Below, one piece after another: positions 16,509 through 25,579 of a DNA stretch of 64,000 bases. The notes under the pieces are model-generated. The model was not told the DNA's origin and made no database searches. It saw nothing but the letters and a program-made list of their open reading frames with translations. The position numbers and the translations under genes are program-made. The stretch is taken from NCBI RefSeq assembly GCF_014874065.1, contig NZ_JADBEE010000002.1:62001-126000 (forward strand). The letters are read 5' to 3'. The DNA is from Nesterenkonia halotolerans (GTDB lineage: Bacteria; Actinomycetota; Actinomycetes; Actinomycetales; Micrococcaceae). The stretch's first letter is position 1. Every line of letters starts with the position of its first letter.

Positions 16509-17551
16509 TGCAGTCCATCAATATGGAGCTGGTGCAGTACAGCGAGCTTTTCCTGCTGATCGCCGCCTTCGTCTACACCGCCGCGTTCATGCTGTTCGCG
16601 GTGGACATGATCCGCAGCTCTGCGACGATCCGCAGGGTCGAGGCTGAGCTGGCCGCCGAGAGCATGACGGAGCGCCAGCGGGTCAGCTCCGGCGCGGGTG
16701 AGGCTCCGCGGGACCAGGCGCCGCACCAGGATGCTCCCTCCGAGGAGCTGGTGGACGAGGAGATGGCCTACCTGGGCACGCGTCGCCCCTTCGCAAACGT
16801 TGCGGTGGCGCTGTCAGTGCTCGCAGTGGCCGCGCATGCCTTCGCCGTCGCCTCTCGCGGGATCGCCGCGAACCGGGTGCCGTGGGCGAACATGTTCGAG
16901 TTCCTGACCACCGGTGCGCTGGTGGTGGCGGCGGTCTACCTGCTGGTGCTCACCCGCAAGGATGTGCGCTTCCTGGGCACCTTCGTGCTCGGCCTGGTGG
17001 TCACCATGATGGTCTCGGCGACCATCGGGTTCCCCACGCCGGTGGCCCATGTGCAGCCCGCCCTGCAGAGCCCGTGGATCGCCATCCACGTCTCGCTGGC
17101 GGTGCTGGCCATCTCGCTGTTCACGCTGACCTTCGCCATGAACGTCCTGCAGCTGATCCAGCACCGGCGGGAACTGGCCCAGGCGGCCGGCTCCACCAAG
17201 AGCGGCTGGCAGTTCCTGCGCCTGGTCCCCTCGGCGATCTCGCTGGAGAACTGGGCCTACCGGATGAATGCCGTGGGCTTCGTCTTCTGGACCCTCGGCC
17301 CGCTGATCACCGGCGCCGTCTGGGCCGAAGAGGCCTGGGGCCGGTACTGGGGCTGGGACGTGAAGGAGGTCTGGACCTTCGTCATCTGGGTCGTCTACGC
17401 CGGTTACCTCCACGCCCGCGCCACTCGCGGTTGGACCGGCAACCGTGCCGCCTGGCTCTCGATCATCGGGTTCGGCTGCATCATCTTCAACTACGCCGTG
17501 GTCAACGTGTACTTCCCCGGCCTGCACTCCTACGCCGGGCTGCCCGACTGA
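16508..17551 (+). CDS. ccsB: c-type cytochrome biogenesis protein CcsB (ResC)
   Basis: ATG 16508 overlaps the resB stop (TGATG), so the longer frame from 16475 is rejected. The 347-residue protein has about eight membrane segments. The tryptophan-rich haem-handling motif WGRYWGWDVKEVW and flanking conserved histidines (HVSLAVL, and YLHARATRGW near the end) are present. With ResB it exports haem and attaches it to apocytochromes. Last gene of the operon. Confidence 0.93.
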   Translation: MQSINMELVQYSELFLLIAAFVYTAAFMLFAVDMIRSSATIRRVEAELAAESMTERQRVSSGAGEAPRDQAPHQDAPSEELVDEEMAYLGTRRPFANVAVALSVLAVAAHAFAVASRGIAANRVPWANMFEFLTTGALVVAAVYLLVLTRKDVRFLGTFVLGLVVTMMVSATIGFPTPVAHVQPALQSPWIAIHVSLAVLAISLFTLTFAMNVLQLIQHRRELAQAAGSTKSGWQFLRLVPSAISLENWAYRMNAVGFVFWTLGPLITGAVWAEEAWGRYWGWDVKEVWTFVIWVVYAGYLHARATRGWTGNRAAWLSIIGFGCIIFNYAVVNVYFPGLHSYAGLPD

Positions 17552-17558
17552 CGGCTGG

Positions 17559-17583
17559 GCTCAGCAGCCTTGCAGTGCTGAGC
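17559..17583. terminator. Hairpin between convergent ccsB and DUF4229 gene
   Basis: GCTCAGC (17559-17565) pairs with GCTGAGC (17577-17583) across an 11-nt loop in the 35-nt convergent gap. There is no U-tract, as is common in actinobacteria. Confidence 0.45.
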
Positions 17584-17586
17584 GGC

Positions 17587-17931
17587 TCAGCGGGTCTGCG
17601 GGTCCGTGGACGATTCGGGCCCGGAGGTCCCTGACTGTCGGCGGATCTGCTCCTGGGTCTGATTGAAGTCCTCGGCCAGGGCATCCTCTGCAGTGTTGTC
17701 GTCATGTTCCGCAACACCCAGCTTCCGCCCACCGCCGAAGCGCCGCGCGAGCTGCTCACCGGCGGCCAGGCGCAGCCGGTTGAAGAACAGGTACCCCACG
17801 GCCCAGGAGACGACGAGGCCCACGATCAGGGCGAAGAGCACCGTATAGGTTCCCAGGTCGAGCAGCAGACATGCGGCGAAGACGATGAAGAAGGCGCCGA
17901 GGCGCAGCAGAGAGTATTTCAGCACGGACAT
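17587..17931 (-). CDS. DUF4229 domain-containing small membrane protein
   Basis: A 114-residue protein with two hydrophobic segments (about 8-24 and 28-48) joined by a short turn. A positively charged stretch and an acidic/polar disordered C-terminus follow. I recognise the DUF4229 pattern (YSLLRLGAFF...YTVLFALIVGLVVSW...FNRLR). Function is unknown. It is usually found near menaquinone and ccs genes in Micrococcales, as here. TAGACT at 17938-17943 lies 6 nt before the ATG. Confidence 0.78.
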   Translation of the reverse strand: MSVLKYSLLRLGAFFIVFAACLLLDLGTYTVLFALIVGLVVSWAVGYLFFNRLRLAAGEQLARRFGGGRKLGVAEHDDNTAEDALAEDFNQTQEQIRRQSGTSGPESSTDPQTR

Positions 17932-17937
17932 GGCCCC

Positions 17938-17943
17938 AGTCTA
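17938..17943 (-). promoter_or_regulatory. -10 box of leaderless DUF4229 gene
   Basis: TAGACT on the reverse strand lies 6 nt before ATG 17931. Confidence 0.5.
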
Positions 17944-17980
17944 GGTCTGCTCGCTGGTGAATCCGAGCTGGCCGATCAAC

Positions 17981-17986
17981 TACCCT
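17981..17986 (+). promoter_or_regulatory. -10 box of leaderless PLDc_N gene
   Basis: TACCCT lies 6 nt before ATG 17993. It supports that start against the GTG at 17957. Confidence 0.5.
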
Positions 17987-17992
17987 GGAGGG

Positions 17993-18604
17993 ATGTTGAG
18001 GATCATTATCGGGCTGGCAATTGTGGGCCTCGGGCTGTTGATCTACAGCCTGATCGAATGCCTGCAGACGCCGCGGCATCGCATCCGCGTTCTGCCCAAG
18101 ATCGCCTGGATCGCAGTGATCGTCCTGCTGCCGATCGTCGGAGCTGGTCTCTGGCTGGGCTTCGGCCGCGTCCGCGCCCCGAAGAAGGGAAGCCAGGCGC
18201 AGCGGCGTCCCAGCTCACCGGATGATGATCCTGACTTTCTGCGTCAGGTGGAGATCCAGCGTCGGCACCGCCAGCGCGAAGAGGAGAAGCGCCAGCGCGA
18301 GGCCGAACTCCGCCGCAAGGAGCGTCGCCAGCAGGAACAGAAGGCGCAGGATTCTTCAGAGCAGGATTCCGGGACGAAAGATCCTGAGGCGCTCTCGCCT
18401 GAGGCGCAGGCCCGTGCGGATCAGGAGAAGCAGCTCGGCGAAGCGGCCGACGCGGCAGCCTCGGGTGGGTCATCCTCCAACGGCACCGGCTCGACGCAGC
18501 ACAGTGCTGATGGCCACGCGGCGGAGGGTGGCGAGCAGGACCGAAAAGACTCCGAGGACGACGGCGAGACCGGCTCCTCCCGGCCCGACTCCCGCTCCAG
18601 CTGA
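17993..18604 (+). CDS. PLDc_N domain membrane protein with charged coiled-coil tail
   Basis: The start is placed at ATG 17993, 6 nt after TACCCT. The 203-residue product has two membrane segments (about 2-20 and 37-55) matching the PLDc_N short domain (IECLQTP...RVLPKIAWIAVIVLLPIVGAGLWL). A long Arg/Glu/Gln-rich segment (about 75-125), probably helical, and a Ser/Gly/Asp-rich disordered end follow. It has no catalytic phospholipase domain. Function is unknown. Confidence 0.75.
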   Translation: MLRIIIGLAIVGLGLLIYSLIECLQTPRHRIRVLPKIAWIAVIVLLPIVGAGLWLGFGRVRAPKKGSQAQRRPSSPDDDPDFLRQVEIQRRHRQREEEKRQREAELRRKERRQQEQKAQDSSEQDSGTKDPEALSPEAQARADQEKQLGEAADAAASGGSSSNGTGSTQHSADGHAAEGGEQDRKDSEDDGETGSSRPDSRSS

Positions 18605-18619
18605 GCGCAGGAGCGCAAG

Positions 18620-19495
18620 TCAGCTGAGCACGAGCGCGGCGGCGTAGGTGATCGCGAAGGCCATGCCGATGATGCTGGTCAGCTGCAGCACCCGAATCAG
18701 CGCGGCGCCCTTCTTCTCCGCCGAGCCCATGATGCGCGCCGGTCCCAGCGCAAGCGGCCAGGCGAGCAGGATCAGCAGGAACCACCAGCTCTGTGGCAGC
18801 AGGATCAGCGGCAGCACCAGCGCGATGCCGATCATCAGGATGTAGCTCATCCGCGCGCGGCGCTCACCCAGGCGGACGGCGAGGGTCCGCTTGCCCACCT
18901 CGGCGTCTGTGGGGATGTCGCGCACATTGTTCGCCATGAGCAGCGCCGAGGCGATCAGTCCCGAGCTCACGGCTCCAAGGATTGCCGCCAGGCTGAGCTG
19001 AGCCGCCATCGCCCAGGTGGTCCCCAGCGTGGCGACGAGGCCAAAGAAGACGAAGACCATGATCTCGCCCAGCCCGCGGTAGCCGTAGGGCTTGGAGCCG
19101 CCGGTGTACCACCACGCTGCCAGCACGCAGGCGGCGCCCACTGCGAGCATCCACCACATGCCGGTCAGGATCACGATGATCAGACCCGCCAGGGAAGCGA
19201 GCCCGAAGTTCAAGAAGGCGGCGTCCTTGACCTGCTGGGGCTTCGCCGCCCCTGAGCCGGTCAGCCGCATCGGACCGACCCGCACGTCATCGGTGCCGCG
19301 GATCCCGTCCGAGTAGTCGTTGGCGTAGTTGACCCCGATCTGCAGGGCCAGCGCCACCACCAGCGCCAGTGCCCCGATGAGCACATCGAAGTGCCCCAGG
19401 GCGTGCGCCGCGGCGGCTCCGATGATCACCGGCGCCACCGCCAGCGGCAGCGTGCGCGGCCGGGAGCCAGCGATCCATTCCTTCACAGTTGCCAC
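18620..19495 (-). CDS. menA: 1,4-dihydroxy-2-naphthoate polyprenyltransferase
   Basis: MenA attaches the polyprenyl chain to DHNA with loss of CO2, giving demethylmenaquinone, in the membrane. The 291-residue protein has eight to nine membrane segments. The first prenyl-diphosphate/Mg motif NYANDYSDG is at 56-64, and a second Asp motif (NVRDIPTDAEVGK) appears later. The ATG lies within the 3' end of menE (13-nt overlap), so the two are translationally coupled. Confidence 0.94.
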   Translation of the reverse strand: MATVKEWIAGSRPRTLPLAVAPVIIGAAAAHALGHFDVLIGALALVVALALQIGVNYANDYSDGIRGTDDVRVGPMRLTGSGAAKPQQVKDAAFLNFGLASLAGLIIVILTGMWWMLAVGAACVLAAWWYTGGSKPYGYRGLGEIMVFVFFGLVATLGTTWAMAAQLSLAAILGAVSSGLIASALLMANNVRDIPTDAEVGKRTLAVRLGERRARMSYILMIGIALVLPLILLPQSWWFLLILLAWPLALGPARIMGSAEKKGAALIRVLQLTSIIGMAFAITYAAALVLS

Positions 19496-20700
19496 GGGGT
19501 GACCTCTCGTTCCTGTTGTCTCGGGTCCTCGGCGAGCAGCTGCAGCAGCTGCTGGCGGTCAGGCTTGCCGTTGGCCAGCAGCGGCAGCTCGTTCAGCACG
19601 ATCAGGCGCTTGGGGGACGCCGGGGCACCCAGAGCAGAGCGGACCAGCTCCTGCAGCTCTCGCTGCAGCTGCGAGTGCATGTCCTGAGTGTGGGGGACGA
19701 CGGTGGCACTGACGGTCTGCCCCCAGTCGGCGTCGGGCGCGGGGCCGACGAAGGCATCGCGGACCTGAGGGTGGGTCAGCAGGGCTTCGCGGATGCGCGC
19801 GGCGGAGACCTTGACTCCTCCCGTGATGATCACATCATCCGCGCGGCCGGAGATGCTCAGTCGCTGTCCGTCGGGATCGGTGTCCACCTCGCCCAGATCG
19901 TCGGTCAGGAAGCTGCGCAGCCCGGTGTCTGGGTCCCGGCCGAAGTGAGCCGCGCTGAGGTCCTCATCGCCCAGGTACCCAGAGGCGACCATCGGCCCGC
20001 TGATCCGCACCCGCCCGGAGTCTTCGGCGCTGAGTCGGACCCCGGGCAGCGGGCGTCCGTCGTAGACGCATCCGCCGCTGGTCTCGCTCATCCCATAGGT
20101 GCGCACCACGGTCAGCCCATGACGTGCTGCGGTTTCCAGAAGCGCGGGGGAGCTGGGACCCCCGCCGAGCAGGATGACATCGAAGCGGCGGAGCGCTCCG
20201 GCGAGATCGGCATCGGCCGGCACGTGGTCCAACAGCCGCTGCAGCTGGGTGGGGACCAGGGAGACGTAGCGGCGTTCGCTCTCGAGCCGCATGGCCGCGC
20301 GGGTGAAGGAGACAGGATCCGTGGTGTCGTGCAGCAGCGGGACCGGTGTGGTTCCTGCCATCAGGCTGCGGCTGAGCACTGCCAGTCCGGCCACGTAGCT
20401 CGGCTGCAGGGTGAGCAGCCACTGGCCGTGTCCGCCGAGCGCCTCGGCCGTGGCTTGTGCCGAGGACTGCAGGGCATCAGCGCTGAGCAGTGTCTGCTTC
20501 GGCGTACCCGTGGACCCGGAGGTGCGCACGATCGCAGCAGCCTGGCCGGGGGACACATCCGCGCGGAGGGTCCAGCCCGGGCTCTCCGCGGGGTTGCCGG
20601 GAAGGAACTCGATCGGGGAATGCGTGCCGTCCAGGGAGTTCCGGAGCGCGGCAAGTGACTCGGGCACCCATGAGTCGGGACTGTGGGTTGTCTCTGACAC
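19483..20700 (-). CDS. menE: o-Succinylbenzoate-CoA ligase
   Basis: MenE activates o-succinylbenzoate with ATP and CoA. The 405-residue length is short for an acyl-CoA synthetase but usual for actinobacterial MenE. The P-loop-like RTSGSTGTPKQT (59-70), TYGMSETSGG, the adenylate-binding DLGEVD, and a C-terminal lysine in LANGKPDRQQL are present. The GTG at 20700 directly abuts the stop of the upstream small gene. The neighbour menA confirms the pathway. Confidence 0.93.
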   Translation of the reverse strand: MSETTHSPDSWVPESLAALRNSLDGTHSPIEFLPGNPAESPGWTLRADVSPGQAAAIVRTSGSTGTPKQTLLSADALQSSAQATAEALGGHGQWLLTLQPSYVAGLAVLSRSLMAGTTPVPLLHDTTDPVSFTRAAMRLESERRYVSLVPTQLQRLLDHVPADADLAGALRRFDVILLGGGPSSPALLETAARHGLTVVRTYGMSETSGGCVYDGRPLPGVRLSAEDSGRVRISGPMVASGYLGDEDLSAAHFGRDPDTGLRSFLTDDLGEVDTDPDGQRLSISGRADDVIITGGVKVSAARIREALLTHPQVRDAFVGPAPDADWGQTVSATVVPHTQDMHSQLQRELQELVRSALGAPASPKRLIVLNELPLLANGKPDRQQLLQLLAEDPRQQEREVTPWQL

Positions 20701-21015
20701 TCAGCTGCCGCCGTCGTCCTTCGTGTCCTTCTGATCCCTCTTCTGCTTCTCGAGCTCCTCGAGACGAGCCTCCAGCATGTCCAGGCGCCAGCGGTCCTCG
20801 GCTGACATGTTCTCCTCGGACTTGGTGGGGATCTTCGGGCCCTCGAGCTCGGGATCGCCGCGCTTCTCCAGCTTCTTCAGCCGTTTGCGCAGCGCCTCGA
20901 TCTCCTCCTCCGAATCCGAGCCCCAGGGGAGCGGTCGGCCGGTGGCCATGCTCACGATCTGGGTGAGGCCGAACACAATGATGGCGATAATGGCGACCCA
21001 CGCGACCCAAGGCAT
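20701..21015 (-). CDS. Membrane-anchored coiled-coil protein, unknown function
   Basis: A 104-residue protein with one N-terminal membrane segment (about 3-24), then a highly charged region with two predicted helices (EEEIEALRKRLKKLEKR and DRWRLDMLEARLEELEKQK). The form resembles PspB-like or DUF-type anchored coiled coils, but I cannot name a family. Its TGA is directly followed by the menE GTG, so it should be the first gene of a menE-menA operon. TAATCT at 21022-21027 lies 6 nt before the ATG, making it leaderless. Confidence 0.7.
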   Translation of the reverse strand: MPWVAWVAIIAIIVFGLTQIVSMATGRPLPWGSDSEEEIEALRKRLKKLEKRGDPELEGPKIPTKSEENMSAEDRWRLDMLEARLEELEKQKRDQKDTKDDGGS

Positions 21016-21021
21016 GGCAAC

Positions 21022-21027
21022 AGATTA
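21022..21027 (-). promoter_or_regulatory. -10 box of the small gene-menE-menA operon
   Basis: TAATCT on the reverse strand lies 6 nt before ATG 21015. Confidence 0.5.
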
Positions 21028-21030
21028 GCA

Positions 21031-21150
21031 ACTGAGCTCCTCAGCGCAGTGAAGGACGTGCTCGGTGCCGGCGACAACCACGACGTCGAGTTCGACATGG
21101 CCCTCTTCACAGTCGCCGTCGGAGTCTCAGCAACGAAAGATCGGGCCTAG
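21031..21150 (+). pseudogene. Possible C-terminal remnant of a lost gene
   Basis: This frame reads TELLSAVKDVLGAGDNHDVE and then FDMALFTVAVGVSATKDRA before a TAG at 21148-21150. It looks like a genuine protein tail but has no plausible full-length start; a GTG at 21049 would give 34 residues. I cannot assign a family. It sits exactly at the left edge of the accessory block, and its stop codon forms part of the next promoter's -35 box. It may mark a deletion or insertion junction, or be chance. Confidence 0.3.
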
Positions 21151-21175
21151 ACATAACTACCTACATAGCTATATT
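21148..21175 (+). promoter_or_regulatory. Promoter of the C1/O-demethylation gene block
   Basis: -35 TAGACA (21148-21153, five of six consensus), a 16-nt spacer and -10 TATATT (21170-21175) lie in a locally AT-rich stretch. The predicted start near 21182 gives a leader of about 120 nt. Confidence 0.55.
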
Positions 21176-21222
21176 CTCGGAACGTCGATGTGACGAGAAA
21201 CACATGAAGCGAGTTGTTCACC

Positions 21223-21234
21223 GACGGCGCCGTC
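21223..21234 (+). promoter_or_regulatory. 12-bp perfect palindrome in the demethylase leader
   Basis: GACGGCGCCGTC at 21223-21234 lies about 41 nt downstream of the predicted start site. It may be an operator or part of an RNA fold. Confidence 0.3.
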
Positions 21235-21267
21235 AGAGGTCCTTTCGTCGGGAATGTCCAAAACATG

Positions 21268-22708
<1,441 letters not shown>

Positions 22709-22712
22709 CGGA

Positions 22713-22744
22713 CTCGGAGGGTTCCGCCTCTGTGGTCCTCCGAG
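22713..22744 (+). terminator. Hairpin just after the demethylase stop
   Basis: CTCGGAGG (22713-22720) pairs perfectly with CCTCCGAG (22737-22744) over a 16-nt loop. It may stabilise or partly terminate the demethylase message before purU. Confidence 0.4.
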
Positions 22745-22806
22745 ATGGCTCTGTGGATCTGCGGACCCAGCGTGAGGGAACTGAGGCCCGAGCTGGATCA
22801 CGTGGG

Positions 22807-22844
22807 CGTGCCGGCCGCTGCTGATACTCAGGGCGGTCGGCACG
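22807..22844 (+). terminator. Second intergenic hairpin before purU
   Basis: A 12-bp stem, CGTGCCGGCCGC (22807-22818) with GCGGTCGGCACG (22833-22844), has one G-U pair and a 14-nt loop. It lacks a U-tract. With the first hairpin it could tune purU expression relative to the demethylase. Confidence 0.4.
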
Positions 22845-22890
22845 TCTTCGGGCCCCTCGACGGAAGAGACCTGGATTGAAAGGAACACCC

Positions 22891-23766
22891 ATGGGCGCAG
22901 AGAAGCACGAGCTGTTCTCAGATGTCGGCAGGCTTCTTGTGTACGGCACCGATGAGCCCGGGATAGTGGCCGCCATCACGGACATACTGTCGGCGGCCGG
23001 TGCAAACATCATCTCCCTGGACCAGCACACGAGTGACCCGGACGGAGGACGCTTCTTCCAGCGAACAGTGTTCTCGATGCCCCACCTCTCAGCGGAGCTG
23101 CCTGCGCTGGAGGACAAACTCGGTGAGGCCCTCAAGAGATTCCGTCTCGATCACTCGCTGGTGGATGCCTCCAAGAAGAAGCGCATCGCGGTGATGGCCT
23201 CCACCTCAGATCACTGCGTACTCGACCTGCTCTGGCGCTATCGGCGGGGTGAGCTGCCGGTCGACATCGCCATGGTCATCTCCAACCACACTGGTCTGGA
23301 CGAAGATGTTCGCTCCCTCGGCATCCCCTTCTTCCACACGCCCACTGCCGGCAAGCCACGGGAGGAGGTGGAGGCCCGGCAGCTTGAGCTGCTGAAGGGA
23401 AATGTAGACCTCGTCGTGCTTGCTCGGTACATGCAGATACTCACCGAGGACTTCATCGAGGGTCTCGGAGCGCCCGTCATCAACATCCATCACTCGTTCC
23501 TCCCCGCCTTCATCGGGGCAGCGCCCTACCGCAAGGCCAAGGAGCGCGGTGTGAAGCTGGTGGGAGCGACGGCTCATTATGTGACCAAGGACCTGGACGA
23601 AGGCCCTATCATCGCTCAGGACGTCATCGCGGTGTCGCACCGAGATACTGCTGCAGACCTTCAGCGACGAGGCGCAGACGTCGAACGGCGGGTCCTCTCA
23701 TCCGCGGTCCAGGCGCACTGCGAAGACCGGGTTCTGCGCGACGGCTCCGCCACGATCGTCTTCTGA
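22891..23766 (+). CDS. purU: Formyltetrahydrofolate deformylase
   Basis: PurU hydrolyses 10-formyl-THF to formate and THF. ATG 22891 is chosen because AAAGGA lies 7 nt upstream; the TTG at 22876 is rejected. The 291-residue protein has an N-terminal ACT domain (RLLVYGTDEPGIVAAITDIL) and a formyl-transferase-fold C-terminal domain. The catalytic segments NIHHSFLPAF and LDEGPIIAQDV are intact. It sits between the demethylase and metF, where it would regenerate free THF and discharge C1 units as formate. Confidence 0.93.
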   Translation: MGAEKHELFSDVGRLLVYGTDEPGIVAAITDILSAAGANIISLDQHTSDPDGGRFFQRTVFSMPHLSAELPALEDKLGEALKRFRLDHSLVDASKKKRIAVMASTSDHCVLDLLWRYRRGELPVDIAMVISNHTGLDEDVRSLGIPFFHTPTAGKPREEVEARQLELLKGNVDLVVLARYMQILTEDFIEGLGAPVINIHHSFLPAFIGAAPYRKAKERGVKLVGATAHYVTKDLDEGPIIAQDVIAVSHRDTAADLQRRGADVERRVLSSAVQAHCEDRVLRDGSATIVF

Positions 23767-23803
23767 GCGCGCCGAGACCGGGCCACACAGCAGAAGCCTC
23801 GCG

Positions 23804-23824
23804 GACCTCCCTCCGGAGGAGGTC
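23804..23824 (+). terminator. Hairpin between purU and metF
   Basis: GACCTCC (23804-23810) pairs with GGAGGTC (23818-23824) over a 7-nt loop in the 130-nt gap. No U-tract follows. Confidence 0.4.
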
Positions 23825-23896
23825 GCCTCGGCGGGACGACGCAAGCACGGCATCACGGATCGGTGACCTCCGAGACGAGGACTATGGGAGACAAGG

Positions 23897-24766
23897 GTGA
23901 TCAAGATGGCGATGAACAGTGACTCAACAGCGTCCGTGATGACGGACCCGTCACTCGAGATGACGGGAAAAGATGTGGACGCGCTGCTGGCGGCCGCGCC
24001 CAAGATCAGACCCGGGACCCGCGTCAATGTGACGTTCCTGGGAAACGAGAACCTCGAGATGCGCGTGGCAGCCGCCAAGGCCGTTCACGACGCCGGGTTG
24101 ACCCCCGTGTCGCACGTGGCGGCTCGGAGAATGTCGTCCAAGGATGAGTTCGTCGAGTTCCTGGACGCCTTGCGGGGCCAGGTGGGAACTACCCACCTCT
24201 TCACCGTCGGAGGAGACCCCTCCGAACCCATGGGGCCCTACGCGTCGGCCCTGGATCTCATCCGCTCAGGCCTTCCGGCGGAGCATGGATTCACCCACAT
24301 CTCGATCGCGGGATACCCCGAGGGCCATCCGGACATCGCCGATTCCGAGCTCTGGTCTGTGCTGGAGGCCAAGGTCGCGGCGCTTCAGGAGCAGGGTCTC
24401 TCGGGCACCATCCTCACCCAGTTCGGGTTCGACGTAGACCCGATCCATGACTGGATCCGGGAGGTCCGCGCTCGGGGAATCGACCTTCCCATCCGGATCG
24501 GCGTGCCTGGCCCCGCCGGGATCAAGCGGCTGATGACCTACGCCAAACGCTTTGGGGTCTCAACGTCGGCGGGCATCGCCCGCAAGTATGGATTCTCCAT
24601 GACGAACCTGCTGGGGACTGCCGGACCGGAGCGGCTGATCCGGGATCTGCAGAAGGGGCTCACCGCCGAATCTGGTGATGTGAAGCTCCACTTCTACACC
24701 TTCGGCGGGATGGAGACCACGGCCGACTGGATTGCCGACTATGACGAGAGGCAGCTCGGCAGCTGA
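23897..24766 (+). CDS. metF: Methylenetetrahydrofolate reductase family protein
   Basis: This 289-residue TIM-barrel flavoprotein interconverts 5-methyl-THF and 5,10-methylene-THF. Recognisable segments are TFLGNENLEMRVAAAKAVHD, THLFTVGGDPSEP, ISIAGYPEGHPD, LTQFGFDVDPIHDW and RIGVPGPAGIKRL. In this block it would run in the oxidative direction, taking methyl-THF made by the demethylase. GTG 23897 has GGGAG 6 nt upstream; ATGs at 23906 and 23912 are alternatives. Confidence 0.88.
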   Translation: MIKMAMNSDSTASVMTDPSLEMTGKDVDALLAAAPKIRPGTRVNVTFLGNENLEMRVAAAKAVHDAGLTPVSHVAARRMSSKDEFVEFLDALRGQVGTTHLFTVGGDPSEPMGPYASALDLIRSGLPAEHGFTHISIAGYPEGHPDIADSELWSVLEAKVAALQEQGLSGTILTQFGFDVDPIHDWIREVRARGIDLPIRIGVPGPAGIKRLMTYAKRFGVSTSAGIARKYGFSMTNLLGTAGPERLIRDLQKGLTAESGDVKLHFYTFGGMETTADWIADYDERQLGS

Positions 24767-24802
24767 GCCCTCCCCAGAGCGCGTTGAACTGAGGAATTCG
24801 CC

Positions 24803-25429
24803 GTGAGGAGCGAGATGACGGATGTGCGGATCGAGGACAGGGCAGCTCCGGCCTTGTGCGGCGAGGTGGATCTTGAACGGATTGAGGATGCGATTCGTGA
24901 GGTGCTGCTGGCCGTGGGAGAGGACCCTTCCAGGGAGGGCCTGCGTGACACCCCTGCCCGTGTCGCGCGGGCCTATCAGGAGGCGTTCGTCGGTATGCGT
25001 CAGGATCCGGCGGAGCTCTTCGGGTCGACCTTCGAGGCCGGCCATGAGGAGATGGTCCTGGTCCGGGGCATCTCCTTCTACTCCATGTGTGAACACCACC
25101 TGGTGCCCTTCTTCGGAGTGGCTCACATCGGCTACCTGCCGGCGGTGGGCGGCAACGTCGCGGGGCTCGGAGCTCTGGCACGGTTGGTCGACGTGTTCAG
25201 CAAGCGACCTCAGGTCCAGGAGCAGCTGACCACGCAGGTGGTCAACTCCCTGATGGAGCATCTGAGGCCGAGGGGAGCCATCGTGGTGCTGGAGGCCGAG
25301 CATCTCTGCATGTCCATGAGGGGAGTCGCTAAACCCGGGGCGAAGACCATCACCTCGGCGGTGCGGGGGCAGTTGAGAGAAGCAGCCACCCGGGCAGAGG
25401 CGATGAGCCTGATCTCCTCCTGGCGTTGA
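24803..25429 (+). CDS. folE: GTP cyclohydrolase I
   Basis: FolE makes dihydroneopterin triphosphate, the first step of folate synthesis. The 208-residue protein has the zinc/active-site motif SMCEHHLVPFFG, a second Zn cysteine in AEHLCMSMRG, and the KRPQVQEQLT segment. Its presence beside a THF-dependent demethylase suggests a dedicated boost of folate; a second, housekeeping folE elsewhere would be expected. GTG 24803 has AGGA 8 nt upstream; ATG 24815 after AGGAG is an alternative. Confidence 0.93.
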   Translation: MRSEMTDVRIEDRAAPALCGEVDLERIEDAIREVLLAVGEDPSREGLRDTPARVARAYQEAFVGMRQDPAELFGSTFEAGHEEMVLVRGISFYSMCEHHLVPFFGVAHIGYLPAVGGNVAGLGALARLVDVFSKRPQVQEQLTTQVVNSLMEHLRPRGAIVVLEAEHLCMSMRGVAKPGAKTITSAVRGQLREAATRAEAMSLISSWR

Positions 25430-25487
25430 GCGGCCACCCCACGTCAGGGGCTCTGGTGTTCCCTGGCCGAACTGCGTCCGGTCCACA

Positions 25488-25514
25488 GATTGTGGTGTGT
25501 TACTCTTCACAATC
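25488..25514 (+). promoter_or_regulatory. Inverted repeat over the dihydroxyacetone kinase promoter
   Basis: GATTGTG (25488-25494) and CACAATC (25508-25514) are perfect inverted arms, 13 nt apart. A -10-like TACTCT (25501-25506) lies between them, and the predicted start site falls at the right arm. This is a typical repressor-site geometry; the regulator is not identified. Confidence 0.45.
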
Positions 25515-25579
25515 CATCGCTTGGACATCACCTCCAGGCGGCTCACGCGCATGCTTCATGACACTGATGGGGGAGCTCG

